From the NCBI GenBank assembly GCA_019359075.1, contig JAHHIB010000019.1:23287-87286 (forward strand): 64,000 bases of DNA, read 5' to 3'. A program made the translations under genes and the position numbers. The notes under the pieces were generated by a model. The model ran no database searches. It was not told the origin of the DNA and saw nothing but the letters and a program-made list of their open reading frames with translations. Source of the stretch: Kalymmatonema hyalinum WJT4-NPBG1 (lineage in GTDB: Bacteria > Cyanobacteriota > Cyanobacteriia > Cyanobacteriales > Nostocaceae). Shown one piece after another: positions 33,484 to 42,952 of this stretch (position 1 is the stretch's first letter; every line of letters starts with the position of its first letter).

Positions 33484-34731
33484 ATGAAGGTTAGCTTGCA
33501 GCCTGCTCTCAATGATGGCAACTTAGATGCCAATCAATCTAACAGTCAGCGTCAGTTGGCAATTTCCATTTCTGCAAGTGCAGAAAATAGCGATCGCAAT
33601 GTCCCACTGAATTTATGCCTAATTCTCGACCATAGTGGTTCGATGGGTGGGCGACCTTTAGAAACTGTCAAAAAAGCGGCGAACCGTCTTGTTGATAGAC
33701 TTAATCCTGGGGATCGCCTGAGCATTGTCGTTTTTGACCACCGTGCAAAGGTTTTAGTCCCCAATCAAATTATCGAAAATCCTGAGCGGATTAAACAGCA
33801 AATTAACCGCCTTTCTGCTGATGGTGGAACTGCTATTGATGAAGGTTTGCGCTTAGGTATTGAGGAACTAGCAAAGGGAAAAAAAGAAACAATTTCTCAA
33901 GCTTTTCTCTTAACTGATGGTGAAAATGAACACGGTGATAATAACCGCTGTTTGAAATTTGCCCAATTGGCTGCTGGTTATAATTTGACTTTGAACACTT
34001 TAGGATTTGGCGACAATTGGAACCAGGATGTGCTTGAAAAAATCGCCGATGGTGGTGGCGGGACTTTGTCTTACATTGCGCAACCAGAACAAGCAGTAGA
34101 TGAGTTTAGTCGCCTTTTCAACCGCATTCAAACGGTGGGATTGACGAATGCTTATTTATTATTCTCCCTGATGCCCAATGTGCGGCTAGCAGAACTCAAA
34201 CCCATTGCTCAAGTTGCCCCAGATACAATTGAATTGCCAGTGCAACCAGAAGCTGATGGACGTTTTGCTGTGCGCTTGGGCGATTTGATGAAGGATGTGG
34301 AACGGGTGATTTTGGCAAATGTCTACTTGGGACAGTTGCCAGAAGGTAGACAAACGATCGCTAAGTTGCAAGTCCGCTACGACGATCCAGCGCAAAATAA
34401 AACAGGGTTACTTTCAGAAACCATTCCAGTGGAGGCAAACGTGGTGCGGATATACCAATCTTCTCCTGCTGCTGAAGTGCAGCAGCATATTTTGGCATTA
34501 GCCAAATATCGGCAAACTCAGCTCGCAGAGGCAAAATTGCAACAGGGCGATCGCGCTGGTGCTGCAACAATGCTACAAACTGCTGCCAAAACTGCCCTGC
34601 AAATGGGAGATAAAAGTGCAGCTACAGTGTTGCAAACTTCTGCAACCCGGCTGCAAGCTGGCGAAGAGTTATCCGAAAGCGATCGCAAGAAAACCAGGAT
34701 TGTTTCCAAGACTGTTTTGCAGGATTCTTAG
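33484..34731 (+). CDS. von Willebrand factor A (vWA) domain protein
   Basis: A 415-residue soluble protein. The vWA domain spans about 40-215. The metal-ion-dependent adhesion site is complete: DHSGSMGG (Asp49, Ser51, Ser53), DGGTAIDEG (about 118-126) and LLTDGENEHGD (about 145-155). The C-terminal part is a beta-rich segment followed by an Ala/Gln-rich helical region (about 330-400). No signal peptide or TM helix. vWA proteins of this type mediate protein-protein contacts; a partner is not evident from the neighbours. It appears monocistronic. Confidence 0.88.
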   Translation: MKVSLQPALNDGNLDANQSNSQRQLAISISASAENSDRNVPLNLCLILDHSGSMGGRPLETVKKAANRLVDRLNPGDRLSIVVFDHRAKVLVPNQIIENPERIKQQINRLSADGGTAIDEGLRLGIEELAKGKKETISQAFLLTDGENEHGDNNRCLKFAQLAAGYNLTLNTLGFGDNWNQDVLEKIADGGGGTLSYIAQPEQAVDEFSRLFNRIQTVGLTNAYLLFSLMPNVRLAELKPIAQVAPDTIELPVQPEADGRFAVRLGDLMKDVERVILANVYLGQLPEGRQTIAKLQVRYDDPAQNKTGLLSETIPVEANVVRIYQSSPAAEVQQHILALAKYRQTQLAEAKLQQGDRAGAATMLQTAAKTALQMGDKSAATVLQTSATRLQAGEELSESDRKKTRIVSKTVLQDS

Positions 34732-34828
34732 TTTATGGGGCGGGCTTTTTGCCTGCCCTTCAGATTCGTGATTATTTTTTGCTGAAAAATAAACCGCAGA
34801 GGACACAGAGATAAAGAGAATAGAAAAA

Positions 34829-35215
34829 ATGAGAATTACTGGGATTCATCATGTGGCGATTATTTGTTCAGAATATGAACGCTCGAAAAAGTTTTATGTA
34901 GAAGTTTTGGGTTTTTCTATTATTAATGAGACGTACCGCGCTCAAAGAAATTCTTATAAGTTGGATTTGCGTGTGGGGGAAAACCACCAAATTGAGTTAT
35001 TTTCTTTTCCGAATCCTCCCCAACGAGTCAATAGCCCTGAAGCTTGTGGTTTAAGGCATCTTGCTTTTGAAGTTGATGATATTGAGCAAACTGTTAATGA
35101 CTTAAAATTGCAAGGAGTCGAGGTAGAAAATATTAGAATTGATGAAATTACTGGTAAAAAATTTACTTTTTTTAAAGACCCAGATCATCTACCTCTTGAG
35201 ATTTATGAGCATTAG
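34829..35215 (+). CDS. VOC-family protein, YaeR/GloA2-like
   Basis: A 128-residue glyoxalase-fold protein. ITGIHHVAIICSEYERSKKFYVEVLGF (metal-ligand His7) and LRHLAFEVDDIEQTVNDLKLQGVEVE plus FFKDPDHLPLEIYEH (closing Glu) match the SMU1112c/YaeR subgroup of VOC proteins. The metal ligands His and Glu are intact, unlike in the VOC protein at 7055. The substrate is unknown. It sits 97 bases after the vWA gene on the same strand. Confidence 0.87.
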   Translation: MRITGIHHVAIICSEYERSKKFYVEVLGFSIINETYRAQRNSYKLDLRVGENHQIELFSFPNPPQRVNSPEACGLRHLAFEVDDIEQTVNDLKLQGVEVENIRIDEITGKKFTFFKDPDHLPLEIYEH

Positions 35216-35303
35216 AGTAATTATATTCACATCTTAATATCCAGACGAGGGTGCGGAATGTTAGTTTTACCTTTGACCGCATTTTGTATCAAATTGACTA
35301 CAA

Positions 35304-35882
35304 ATGTTGACGATTTCCGCTTATCGCCTTGTGGCGCAACTGTATGAAAGCGCTAATTCTTTGATTTATCGTGGTTGGCGGGTGTCCGATGAGCAACCTG
35401 TTGTGCTGAAAATTCTCAAAGACACCTATCCAACTCCAGAACGCACTGCTTGGTTTAAGCGAGAATATGAAGTCACGCGTAACCTGACAATACCAGGGGT
35501 GGTTGATGCTTACGCCCTTTTACGTGACGACCAACGCCTCGTGATGATTTTAGAAGATTTCGGCGGCGACTCGTTGGAGTTGTTGGGGATAGCGGGTCAA
35601 GTTGAGTTATGTGAGTTTTTGAAGTTGGCGATCGCCATCACTGACATTTTAGGTCAAATTCATGCTGGTAACATTATCCACAAAGACATCAACCCCAGCA
35701 ATATTGTTCTTAATCCAACAACTGGACAAGTCAAAATTATCGACTTTGGGATTTCAACGGCACTTTCACGAGAAAATCCCATATTCAGCAATCCTAATGT
35801 TTTAGAAGGCACACTCGCTTATATATCGCCAGAACAAACTGGGCGGATGAATCGGGCAATAGATTATCGCAGCGATTTTTAC
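35304..35882 (+). pseudogene. Ser/Thr kinase-AAA-GAF giant signalling gene, 5' fragment before the TnpB element
   Basis: These 193 codons encode the N-lobe and catalytic loop of a Ser/Thr kinase: YRLVAQLYESANSLIYRG (Gly-loop region), VVLKILK (ATP-binding Lys), IIHKDINPSNIVL (HxDxxxxN, with HKD in place of HRD) and IIDFGIS (DFG), then LEGTLAYISPEQTGRMNRAIDYRSDFY. The frame is then cut by a mobile element at 35883. Joining base 35882 to 37518 restores DFYSLGATFYELLTG in the same frame, which is the expected continuation. Kinases of this type in cyanobacteria continue into an AAA ATPase, helical repeats, GAF and output domains. Confidence 0.9.
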
Positions 35883-35978
35883 CGAAACTTAGCGGGAGCG
35901 TGAAAGCCCCGGAGGAACAGGCACGTAGTGCCGTCCAAGCGTGCTTTAGACCGGGGATGAAACGCGACGCGGCAGGTT

Positions 35979-36128
35979 TTAACCTGCTGTATCTTCTTTC
36001 TCAAGCACTAGACTATCGATCCACTCTTCAATTAAAGCAGTGATAGTCCTATCTTTCTGGGCAGCATATAAATAAAGTTTATTTCTTCTACGCTCAGACA
36101 AGCGTATTGTTAATGTCTTCCCTTTCAT
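35979..36128 (-). CDS. Small ribbon-helix-helix-like protein inside the TnpB element
   Basis: A 49-codon gene, divergent from tnpB with a 55-base gap. The product starts MKGKTLTIRLSERRRNKLYLYA and continues with a helix AAQKDRTITALIEEWIDSLV. A short beta strand (TLTIRLS) followed by two helices is the CopG/Arc ribbon-helix-helix pattern. It probably binds DNA in the shared promoter region and may repress tnpB. Assignment is by secondary-structure pattern and typical sequence only. Confidence 0.7.
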   Translation of the reverse strand: MKGKTLTIRLSERRRNKLYLYAAQKDRTITALIEEWIDSLVLEKEDTAG

Positions 36129-36183
36129 GATGTACATACATTGTTAGCATTTAATGTTAACATACGTCAAGGAGGTGAAATTA

Positions 36184-37484
36184 ATGTATGGATGTCAACA
36201 AAATCTAATCAACCCCAATGAAGAGTTAAAAGCAGTTCTTGAATTTATTTGCTCAGAGTCTCATAAACTGACTAATTGCGGTATCTACTATGCCCGTCAG
36301 CTATATTTCAAGACTGGGAAGTTAATTGGTAAGTACGACCTAGAGAAGGAATATAAAACCAATAAACACTACCAAGTACTTCACTCGCAAGCTGCACAAC
36401 AGATATTAAGGTCTGTTTCTGAGTCGTTTAAATCCTTTAAAGAGTTAGACAAGAAATGTCAAAAAGGCGAGTTGCACTTTAAACCAAGGCTGCCTAATTA
36501 TCGCAAAGGTGCAGGCTATGCGTTGGTAACTTATCCCAAGCAAGCATTAAAGCTTGTGGGTGATAACATCAAAATCCCCTTGGGAAACACTGTTAAGCGT
36601 TGGTTTAAACTTGATAGTTTCCTGCTACCAATGCCTTCAAATCTGAATTTTGCTGATATTAAGGAATTGCGGATACTGCCTAGAAACCAGTGTTTTTATG
36701 CTGAGTTTGTCTATGAGAAAAAATCAGCACTCCTATTAAACTTAAAGCCTCAATATGCTTTAGCCATTGATCCTGGTATCAACAATTGGTTAAGCTGCGT
36801 TTCTAATGTTGGAACTAGTTTCATTGTTGATGGACGCAAAGTTAAATCGCTTAACCAGTGGTACAACAAGCGTGTTAGCACTCTTAAAGAAGGTAAACCA
36901 CAAGGGTACTGGGATGAACAGCACGAGGGCACATAACGGAAAAACGCAATCGACAGATGAGAGATGCGGTGAACAAAGCAGCAAAACTAGTTGTTGACCA
37001 CTGCATCAAACACCATATTGGTACTGTAGTATTTGGCTGGAACCAAGGACAGCGACAAGAAGCAACACTTGGCAAAACAACTCAATCTTTTGTCCAGATA
37101 CCAACTGCCAAATTGAAAGAACGAGTTAAACAACTGTGCGAGTACTACGGTATCAAGTTTGTTGAAACCGAGGAATCCTACACCAGTAAGGCTAGTTTTC
37201 TAGATGATGATTTTCTACCAACCTACGGCGAAAAACCCGAAACGTGGAAGCCATCAGGAAAACGAGTTAAACGTGGGATGTATCGCACGGGTGCTGGGAA
37301 ACTCATCAACGCTGATTTAAATGGTGCAGCGAATATTCTTCGCAAAGTAGAGACACAATTAGGCTTGTGCCTAGTCAAGGTCTGTAGGCAAGTTTTGACC
37401 CTTGCTACCAGATTTCGCATCTGGGAAACCAAAACTAAAACGCGAAGAGGTGTGGCTTTAGCCCACCTCGTAGCAACAGTTTAG
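36184..37484 (+). pseudogene. tnpB: TnpB (RNA-guided nuclease of IS605 family), frameshifted
   Basis: The protein begins MYGCQQNLINPNEELKAVLEF. The RuvC-I motif LAIDPGINNWLS (Asp about residue 196) lies in the first frame, which stops at 36936. The second frame from about 36930 continues ITEKRNRQMRDAVNKAAKLVVDH and carries RuvC-II (FVETEESYTSKASFLD, catalytic Glu) and RuvC-III (NADLNGAANIL, Asp). A one-base loss (or two-base gain) within CAGCACGAGGGCAC at 36917-36930 breaks the gene. The zinc-finger Cys pairs of many TnpBs are missing in the SYTSKASF...PTYGEKP segment, as in other members of this branch. The nuclease is probably inactive unless frameshifting occurs. Confidence 0.9.
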
Positions 37485-37517
37485 AATCCCCGCGTCTTTA
37501 GACCGGGGAGAGGTCAA
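37380..37517 (+). ncRNA. Probable omega RNA (reRNA) scaffold at the right end of the TnpB element
   Basis: In IS605-type elements the guide RNA is made from the 3' end of tnpB through the right end. Here that region contains hairpins, including CCCCGCGTCTTTAGACCGGGG (37489-37509), and ends with TCAA. The guide would start at 37518, which lies in kinase sequence. The boundaries are inferred from the family; no transcript evidence is available. Confidence 0.45.
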
Positions 37518-38590
37518 TCATTAGGTGCCACCTTCTATGAATTGCTGACAGGTATTTTGCCATTTCAGAGTTTAGATGTGTTGGAATTGGTGCATAGTCA
37601 CATTGCCAAACGCTGCATATCGCCGCACGAACTTAAACCGGAATTACCGCTCATCGTATCAGATATTATACTCAAGCTTATGGCAAAAAACGCCGAAGAC
37701 CGCTACCAATCAGCTTATGGTCTTAAGGCGGATTTAGAGCAATGTCTGCACCAGCTTACGAGTAACGGGCAAATAGGCTGCTTCCCTCTGGGGAGGCAAG
37801 ATATTTCAGATAGATTTCAAATTCCGCAGAAATTGTATGGGCGCGATCGCCAGATAAAAATCTTGCTGACAGCATTTGATCGAGTCAGCAGCGGTTTCAT
37901 TGAAATGATGTTAGTTACTGGCTATTCCGGCGTAGGGAAATCTGCCTTGGTTCAGGAAGTCCATAAACCGATGACTGCTAAACGTGGAAATTTCATCTCT
38001 GGCAAATTTGACCAGTACCAACGCAATATTCCTTACTATGCCTTATCTCAAGCTTTTAACGATTTGTGCAATCAACTCCTAACTGAAAGTGAAGCAGTCT
38101 TAAATCAATGGCAAGAAAAAATATTAGCAGCAATTGGTAAGAACGGACAAGTTTTGATAGACGTTATCCCTAATTTGGAACGAGTTATTGGTTCTCAACC
38201 ACCTGTGGTCAAAGTGGAACCATCTGAAGCACGAAACCGTTTCAATTTAGTCTTTCAAAACTTTATCAAAGCCATTTGTCAACCAGAACATCCTCTAGTC
38301 TTATTCATTGATGACTTGCAATGGGCGGATGGGGCTTCACTAAGCTTGCTTAGAACAATAATGACCGATGTCAATATTCAATATTTACTCATCATTGGTG
38401 CCTATCGAGATAACGAAGTAGATTTCACTCACCCGTTGATGACGACTTTAGAAGAAATCAAAAAAGAACAAAGAGTTTTGTCATTTCTTCATTTAGATAA
38501 TCTACTTCCACAAGATGTTAACGCTTTAATCGCTGAGGCTTTAGCTTGTCCATCTACCTCAACGCAGCCGTTAACAGATTTAGTGTCACT
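37518..38590 (+). pseudogene. Kinase-AAA gene, middle fragment (kinase C-lobe and AAA_16 ATPase)
   Basis: The frame resumes SLGATFYELLTGILPF, finishes the kinase C-lobe (LKLMAKNAEDRYQSAYGLKADLEQCL) and enters an AAA_16/PknB-associated ATPase: FYGRDRQ-like start LYGRDRQIKILLTAF, Walker A VTGYSGVGKSALV, Walker B VLFIDDLQWAD, and LLIIGAYRDNEV. It ends abruptly at ALACPSTSTQPLTDLVSL, a point where homologous proteins run on for several hundred helical residues. At about 38580-38592 the sequence jumps to TYDLVEAEKARVLGQ in another frame, which marks an internal deletion. Confidence 0.85.
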
Positions 38591-41500
38591 TATGATCTAG
38601 TCGAGGCAGAAAAAGCGCGAGTCTTAGGTCAAGTTGCTCAAGCAATGGATTTTTATGAACGAGCGATTAAAGGAGCAAGAGACAATGAATATATTCAAGA
38701 AGAAGCATTAGCTTATGAGTTAGCAGCAGAGTTTTATGAAGCACGTGGAATAGAGGAATTTGCCCAACTCTACATGACAAAGGCTCACTATGGTTATGTT
38801 AGGTGGGGAGCAAAGGCAAAGGTCAAAGATTTGGAACAACGGTATCCTCAGTTTTTTACCAAAACGTCGTCAAGTTCCACCAAGACTACCACAACAATTT
38901 TATCCACCGACTCAAAAACATCTACTGAACTCGATTTAACTAGCGTTCTCAAAGCATCGCAAGCCCTATCAGGTGAAATTGTCCTCAATACCCTGCTAGA
39001 AAAGATGATGAAAATTGTCATCGAAAATGCGGGGGCACAGAAAGGTTATCTGATTTTCAACAAACAAGGGCAATGGGTGATTGAGGCATCAGGAACAGTT
39101 GATACTAAGGAATTTAAAGTTTTACCATCTATTTCAATTGAAACTCAACATGACTGCATATCTATTGGCATAGTGAATTATGTTATCCGTACTCAAGAGA
39201 GTCTCATTTTGAACGATGCTTTGCACGAAGGGAATTTCACCCGTGATTCATACATCCTAAAACACCAGACGAAATCAGTGTTGTGTGTGCCGCTGGTGAA
39301 TCAAAGCAAATTGGCGGGTCTTCTTTACTTAGAAAATAACCAGACTATTGGAACTTTTACAAAAGACCGTTTGGAAGTCTTAAAGTTATTAACGAGCCAA
39401 ATATTTATCTCAATTGAAAATGCAGAGCTTTACACAAACTTACAAGCTTCCTCTAGTGAACTTACGGTTAAGAATACAGAATTATTGAAGGCGAACAGAC
39501 AACTAGAGGCTGAAATTGGCGAACGCAAGCAGGTGGAGGCGGCGCTGCGCCTGAGTGAAGAGCGATTTCGATTGGCGATTGATAATATCCCTGATACATT
39601 TGTCATTTACGATGCCAAACGGCGGTTTGAGTTTGTCAATGCTTTTGGAGTTAGCCGCAGTGGTTATCCTCTGGAAGCATATATTGGTCATACGGATGAC
39701 GAGATACACCCGCCAGAAGTCACGAATCCGTATTTACCACTCCTGCAAAAAACTATAGAGACTCGCACCAAGCAAACTGGAGAATGCCAGATCAGTTTAC
39801 CTGGTTGTGATCCTTTCACCATAATTGTTACTTATGTACCGCTTTTGAATGAATATGGGGAAATTCACCAAATTCTTGGGATCACTCATGATATAACCAA
39901 GCGCAAGCAAACAGAGGAAGCGCTAAGAGACAGCCAGGAGCGACTACAGGCAATCTTGGATAACTCAATAGCAAGTATCTATGTTAAGGACGTCAAGGGG
40001 CGATACATATTGGTGAACCGTCAAGCTGCAACCCACTTGCAGCTAGAGCCAGAGGAAATTCAGGGTAAGACTGACGAAGATTTGCTACCTCGCTCGTTTG
40101 CTGACGCCCTGCGAGCAAACGACCATAAGGTCTTCGGAACTGGAAATCCTCTAGAATTTGAGGAAGTTATGCCTCTAGATGACGGTCTACACACCTTCAT
40201 CTCGATTAAAGTTCCCCTCAAAGACGCTGCCGGAATGATATATGCAGTTTGCGGGATCTCCACCGATATCACGGAGCGCAAACGGGCAGAAGAACAGCTG
40301 CTGCAGAATGCGTTTTACGATCCACTCACGGGTTTACCCAACAGAGCTTTGTTTATGGAACGCCTTGGGCATACACTTGAGCGGGCAAAACGGCATGAGA
40401 ATTATTTATTTGCTGTACTGTTTTTAGATCTTGATCGGTTTAAGGTGATTAATGACAGTCTCGGACATCTTATGGGAGACCAATTGCTCGTTGCTATTGC
40501 AAGGAAGCTAGAAATATGCATACGCTCTACGGATACAGCGGCACGGCTTGGGGGAGACGAATTTACTATTTTGCTTGCGGGAATCCATAATGTATCAGAC
40601 ACGATTCAAGTGGCGCAACGGATTCAACAGCAACTAGCATTACCGTTTGAGCTTGACGGGCAAGAAGTGTTCACTACGGCGAGTATTGGCATAGCTTTGA
40701 GTTCAACACAAAGCTATGACAAACCAGAAGAGTTGCTGCGGGATGCTGACACAGCGATGTACCAAGCCAAGGGGCTGGGTAAGGCGCGTTATGAGCTATT
40801 CAACCCAGGTATGTATGAAGATGCTGTAGCCAGATTGCAGTTAGAAACCGATTTGCGCCGAGCAATTGAACGCCAAGAGTTTCGGGTTTATTACCAACCA
40901 ATTGTTTCGCTCAGTAGTGGCAGAATTTCTGGTTTTGAGGCTCTGCTGCGTTGGCAGCATCCAGAGCGTGGACTGGTTTCTCCTGCTAATTTTATCCCCT
41001 TGGCGGAAGAAACTGGGCTGATTGTTGAGATTGGCTACTGGGTGCTACAGGAGGCGTGCCGACAGATGCAAGCCTGGCGGCTGCGCTTGGGAACTTCCTC
41101 ACCTCACCAAATCAGCGTTAATTTATCTATCAAGCAATTTTCCCAGGCGGATTTGATACAGCAGATAGCGGATATTTTGCACTCAACTGGTCTTGCGGCT
41201 GACGCTTTAGTGCTGGAGATTACTGAAAGCGTGATCATGGAAAATAGCTCGCAAGCGATGATAGCACTTTCACAACTGCGATCGCTCGGGATTAAGTTGT
41301 CTATTGACGACTTTGGCATCGGCTATTCATCATTAGGTCGTCTCCACAGTTTTCCAATTAGTGGGTTGAAAATTGACCGTTCTTTTGTCAGCCCAATCGG
41401 TGCAAAGCCTGGGAATAAAGAGATGATTGAGACAATTATCACCCTGGCACACAAACTAGATTATCAGGTGACAGCTGAGGGAGTAGAAACAGCTTCTCAA

Positions 41501-41608
41501 CTCGCACTCCTAAGACAGTTGAACTGTGAATATGGACAGGGGTATTTTTTCTCTCATCCATTGGACAACTCTGGGGCAGAGGCGTTAATCATGGTCAATC
41601 CTCAGTAG
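38546..41608 (+). CDS. GAF-PAS-PAS-GGDEF-EAL protein, 3' remainder of the broken kinase gene
   Basis: The open frame encodes a short helical tail of the lost middle part (YDLVEAEKARVLGQVAQAMDFYERAIKGARDNEYIQEEALAYELAAEFY), a GAF domain (about 150-305), a coiled coil, two PAS domains (about 340-455 and 470-580), a GGDEF diguanylate cyclase (about 590-750, motif RLGGDEF intact) and an EAL phosphodiesterase (about 765-1010, FEALLRW intact and DDFGIGYSS). It could make or degrade c-di-GMP. The first codons overlap the previous fragment in another frame and are not a real start; expression would need an internal start, for instance near the GAF domain. GGDEF-EAL output is unusual for this family, whose usual C-terminus is a histidine kinase. 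Confidence 0.8.
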   Translation: MSIYLNAAVNRFSVTYDLVEAEKARVLGQVAQAMDFYERAIKGARDNEYIQEEALAYELAAEFYEARGIEEFAQLYMTKAHYGYVRWGAKAKVKDLEQRYPQFFTKTSSSSTKTTTTILSTDSKTSTELDLTSVLKASQALSGEIVLNTLLEKMMKIVIENAGAQKGYLIFNKQGQWVIEASGTVDTKEFKVLPSISIETQHDCISIGIVNYVIRTQESLILNDALHEGNFTRDSYILKHQTKSVLCVPLVNQSKLAGLLYLENNQTIGTFTKDRLEVLKLLTSQIFISIENAELYTNLQASSSELTVKNTELLKANRQLEAEIGERKQVEAALRLSEERFRLAIDNIPDTFVIYDAKRRFEFVNAFGVSRSGYPLEAYIGHTDDEIHPPEVTNPYLPLLQKTIETRTKQTGECQISLPGCDPFTIIVTYVPLLNEYGEIHQILGITHDITKRKQTEEALRDSQERLQAILDNSIASIYVKDVKGRYILVNRQAATHLQLEPEEIQGKTDEDLLPRSFADALRANDHKVFGTGNPLEFEEVMPLDDGLHTFISIKVPLKDAAGMIYAVCGISTDITERKRAEEQLLQNAFYDPLTGLPNRALFMERLGHTLERAKRHENYLFAVLFLDLDRFKVINDSLGHLMGDQLLVAIARKLEICIRSTDTAARLGGDEFTILLAGIHNVSDTIQVAQRIQQQLALPFELDGQEVFTTASIGIALSSTQSYDKPEELLRDADTAMYQAKGLGKARYELFNPGMYEDAVARLQLETDLRRAIERQEFRVYYQPIVSLSSGRISGFEALLRWQHPERGLVSPANFIPLAEETGLIVEIGYWVLQEACRQMQAWRLRLGTSSPHQISVNLSIKQFSQADLIQQIADILHSTGLAADALVLEITESVIMENSSQAMIALSQLRSLGIKLSIDDFGIGYSSLGRLHSFPISGLKIDRSFVSPIGAKPGNKEMIETIITLAHKLDYQVTAEGVETASQLALLRQLNCEYGQGYFFSHPLDNSGAEALIMVNPQ

Positions 41609-41684
41609 TAATATCATGTCCCTGTAAATAAATAATGGTGCAAGTAACCAAAAATTTATGAATTATCAATTATGAATTATTCGG

Positions 41685-41870
41685 TCAATGCCTTTTCTGA
41701 GCTTTCCACGTTCCGCCATAAACATAAAACGGGTTATTTTCACTCAAGAGTGTCCAACATTCAGGGCAAACAAAAACCCATTGCCCATCTTCTTCGTACT
41801 TTACTCTATAAAGAATCGGTGCAGGTTGAGTGCACCGACCACAAAGTTTAACTCGAATTGAACGTGCCAT
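41685..41870 (-). CDS. Small zinc-ribbon protein
   Basis: A 61-residue protein with two Cys pairs, CGRC (about 10-13) and CPEC (about 35-38), spaced as in a zinc ribbon, plus an aromatic, basic C-terminus (YVYGGTWKAQKRH). It follows the PIN/TRAM gene on the same strand after only 5 bases, so it is probably co-transcribed and may bind nucleic acid or a partner of it. I know no named function. Confidence 0.8.
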   Translation of the reverse strand: MARSIRVKLCGRCTQPAPILYRVKYEEDGQWVFVCPECWTLLSENNPFYVYGGTWKAQKRH

Positions 41871-41875
41871 TGCCC

Positions 41876-42952
41876 TTATGCAAACGCTGAAGCTTGAGGT
41901 TTGGCAAAAATCATCCTTCCTGCGGAAGTTTGCAAGGCACTGGTAACTACCACCCGGAGTTCTCCTCCCACATAATTCCTGCCTTCCTCAACGACAACCA
42001 TTGTGCCATCATCTAGATAGCCAATGCCTTGACTGGGTTCTTTGCCTTCTTTAAGGATCTTCAGGTCAATGTTATCGCCAGGTAGATAACTGGGACGAAC
42101 TGCGTTCACCAAATCGTTGACATTTAATACAGGCACTTTCTGGAGGCTAGCAACTTTAGATAAGTTGTAATCATTGGTTAGCAATGTACCGTTGATTTCT
42201 TGAGCGAAACGCACTAATTTAGCATCAACTGTGGCAATATCGTCATAGTCAATAGAGTTGATCAGGATGCGATCAGGGTAAGCTGATTTGACCCGGTTGA
42301 GAATTTCTAGTCCTCGTCTTCCCCGTACTCGCTTTAGGTCTTTGCTCGCATCGGCTACTTGTTGCAATTCTAGCAAGACAAACTGCGGTACAAGAATTTG
42401 TCCTTCCAGAAACCCAGTTTCTAGCAGTGTTTCGATGCGACCATCGATAATGCAACTGGTGTCTAAAACTTTGGTACTAGCAGGTTTGAGAGTTCCTTCC
42501 GCGACCATTGTTTCCACGGTGTTGGGATTAAGCAGCCTTAATAATCCGCGTCCGTGGGCATCTGCTAAATTCATACCACTGTATGACAGTATGATGCTAC
42601 CCACAACTGCTACTAATGGTTTTATAAAACTAAAATCTGCTGGAATTGGTAGCAAGAATAACGGGGCAAGCATCAAGTTGGCTATCAATAGTCCAATCAC
42701 CAATCCAATGGCACGAGTTAAAATAACTTCGAGTGGCAGTTCTCGGACTTGAGCCTGCAAGCGACGATATCCTGTTTGAAAACTCAATCCAACTGCACCC
42801 CCAAAGATGGCGGCAAAAGCAGCAACAATCATGCGTAAAGCTTCCAGGTTAGAAACTCTAGCTAGTACCCCTGCTGGTAACAGATCCATGCTGTAGTAAC
42901 CTGTTCCCGCTGCTGCCAGGACGAATGAGAAAATAATAATGGCATCAAGCAT
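41876..42952 (-). CDS. PIN/TRAM-domain membrane protein (YacL-like)
   Basis: A 358-residue protein: four N-terminal transmembrane helices (about 1-130), a PIN nuclease-like domain (about 158-280; STKVLDTSCIIDGRIETLLETGFLEG, with acidic Asp in LDTSCIIDGR and LLTNDYNLSKVA), and a C-terminal TRAM RNA-binding domain (about 285-345; KEGKEPSQGIGYLDDGTMVVVEEGRNYVGGELRVVVTSALQT). YacL-type proteins are conserved in Gram-positives and cyanobacteria; they are thought to be membrane-bound nucleases or RNA-binding proteins. Likely an operon with the 61-residue zinc-ribbon gene. Confidence 0.93.
   Translation of the reverse strand: MLDAIIIFSFVLAAAGTGYYSMDLLPAGVLARVSNLEALRMIVAAFAAIFGGAVGLSFQTGYRRLQAQVRELPLEVILTRAIGLVIGLLIANLMLAPLFLLPIPADFSFIKPLVAVVGSIILSYSGMNLADAHGRGLLRLLNPNTVETMVAEGTLKPASTKVLDTSCIIDGRIETLLETGFLEGQILVPQFVLLELQQVADASKDLKRVRGRRGLEILNRVKSAYPDRILINSIDYDDIATVDAKLVRFAQEINGTLLTNDYNLSKVASLQKVPVLNVNDLVNAVRPSYLPGDNIDLKILKEGKEPSQGIGYLDDGTMVVVEEGRNYVGGELRVVVTSALQTSAGRMIFAKPQASAFA

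Larger units (their letters stand above)
35883..37517 (+). mobile_element. IS200/IS605-family TnpB-only element (IS1341-like)
   Basis: A 1,635-bp insertion bounded on the left by TTAC (35879-35882) and ending on the right with TCAA (37514-37517), the same target and right-end tetranucleotides known for IS608. Hairpin-rich ends carry the shared motif CTTTAGACCGGGGA near both sides (35944 and 37498). There is no target duplication, as expected for this family. It carries a frameshifted tnpB and a divergent small ribbon-helix-helix-like gene, but no tnpA transposase, so it needs help in trans. Precise removal restores the kinase reading frame. Confidence 0.9.
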
